A stretch of 22,817 nt of DNA from CAZJPD01 sp964547795 (lineage in GTDB: Bacteria; Pseudomonadota; Alphaproteobacteria; Rickettsiales; Midichloriaceae): contig CAZJPD010000016.1 in NCBI GenBank assembly GCA_964547795.1, positions 1 through 22,817 of the forward strand, given 5' to 3'. Position 1 is the stretch's first letter; every line of letters begins with the position of its first letter. A model generated the notes under the pieces. The model made no database searches. It saw nothing but the letters and a program-made list of their open reading frames with translations, and was not told the origin of the DNA. The position numbers and the translations under genes are program-made. This document shows, piece by piece, positions 22,631 through 22,817 of the stretch.

Positions 22631-22739
22631 TCAATAATTATATATTACAGATAAAGTTCTTATAAAACCCAATTATTAGGCTTGCAGTTTTTTCGCTTTT
22701 ATGCAATATTTCATAAACCTTGAAATTGATGGAGTATAA

Positions 22740-22817
22740 ATGAGGTTTTATGAATGTGTTTTTATAATCAGGTGTGACATGCCTGCTCAGGATGTGTATA
22801 AATTTTCTGGGAAATAT
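22740..22817 (+). CDS. rpsF: Ribosomal protein bS6, N-terminal part (cut by window end)
   Basis: The last 26 codons read MRFYECVFIIRCDMPAQDVY..., matching the N-terminal beta-strand and first helix of small-subunit protein S6 (M-x-x-Y-E-x-V-F-I-x-R). A good ribosome binding site, GGAG at 22731-22734, lies five bases before the ATG at 22740. S6 binds central-domain 16S rRNA with S18, and rpsR and rplI would be expected next, outside the window. Confidence 0.82.
   Translation, partial: MRFYECVFIIRCDMPAQDVYKFSGKY

Overview
The window is AT-rich and compact and comes from a reduced alphaproteobacterium, most likely a Rickettsiales-type intracellular bacterium. The signs are a fused IspD-IspF enzyme, a membrane-anchored retropepsin like the rickettsial APRc protease, a DUF3426-like anchored protein, an AtpI-type protein, AmpG, and many decayed insertion-sequence scraps. 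A retained MEP pathway (ispDF) argues against the genus Rickettsia, which has lost it. A Midichloriaceae-like or related lineage fits better. This placement is inferred from gene content, not from phylogeny.

Layout. Bases 1-452 hold the end of a membrane-anchored DUF3426-like protein. Bases 521-2617 (minus strand) hold a ProP-like MFS transporter and the retropepsin-like protease. Bases 2743-6177 hold the start of the division and cell-wall cluster: a probable MraZ operator with 10-bp-spaced boxes, then mraZ, rsmH, ftsL and ftsI, the last three joined by ATGA overlaps. The cluster stops at ftsI. Next come an IS630 transposase remnant and a minus-strand group recJ-gpsA-atpI. Bases 9459-13445 (plus strand) hold truA, a frameshifted DNA methyltransferase, trpS, and a polA gene that keeps only its exonuclease part. 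Bases 13544-17169 are an accessory island: a lysine-rich coiled-coil gene, then a large helical-repeat/pentapeptide-like gene broken by two frameshifts and one in-frame TAG. A collapsed IS481-like transposase follows. Bases 17698-18976 (minus) hold tadA and suhB. The 655-base gap 18977-19631 is a debris zone with a palindromic repeat unit, a promoter-like site, a ParA-type stub of about 21 codons and a 140-bp MITE-like element. Bases 19632-22630 hold ampG, ispDF and pgpA in one tight run. The start of rpsF is cut by the window end.

How the genes work together. MraZ, RsmH, FtsL, FtsI and AmpG belong to cell-envelope growth, septation and muropeptide recycling. IspDF feeds isoprenoid (undecaprenyl and quinone) synthesis and PgpA makes phosphatidylglycerol. 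TruA, TadA and TrpS serve translation. RecJ and the PolA exonuclease serve repair. Core genes look intact, whereas the methyltransferase, the repeat protein, the transposases and the ParA stub are decaying, several of them through single-base changes, some in homopolymers.

The most interesting items are the coiled-coil/repeat-protein island with its roughly 100-118-residue degenerate repeat, the polymerase-less polA, the A8 tract in the methyltransferase, the ParA stub ending at a MITE, and the phased MraZ boxes. No tRNA, rRNA, CRISPR array or riboswitch was recognised.
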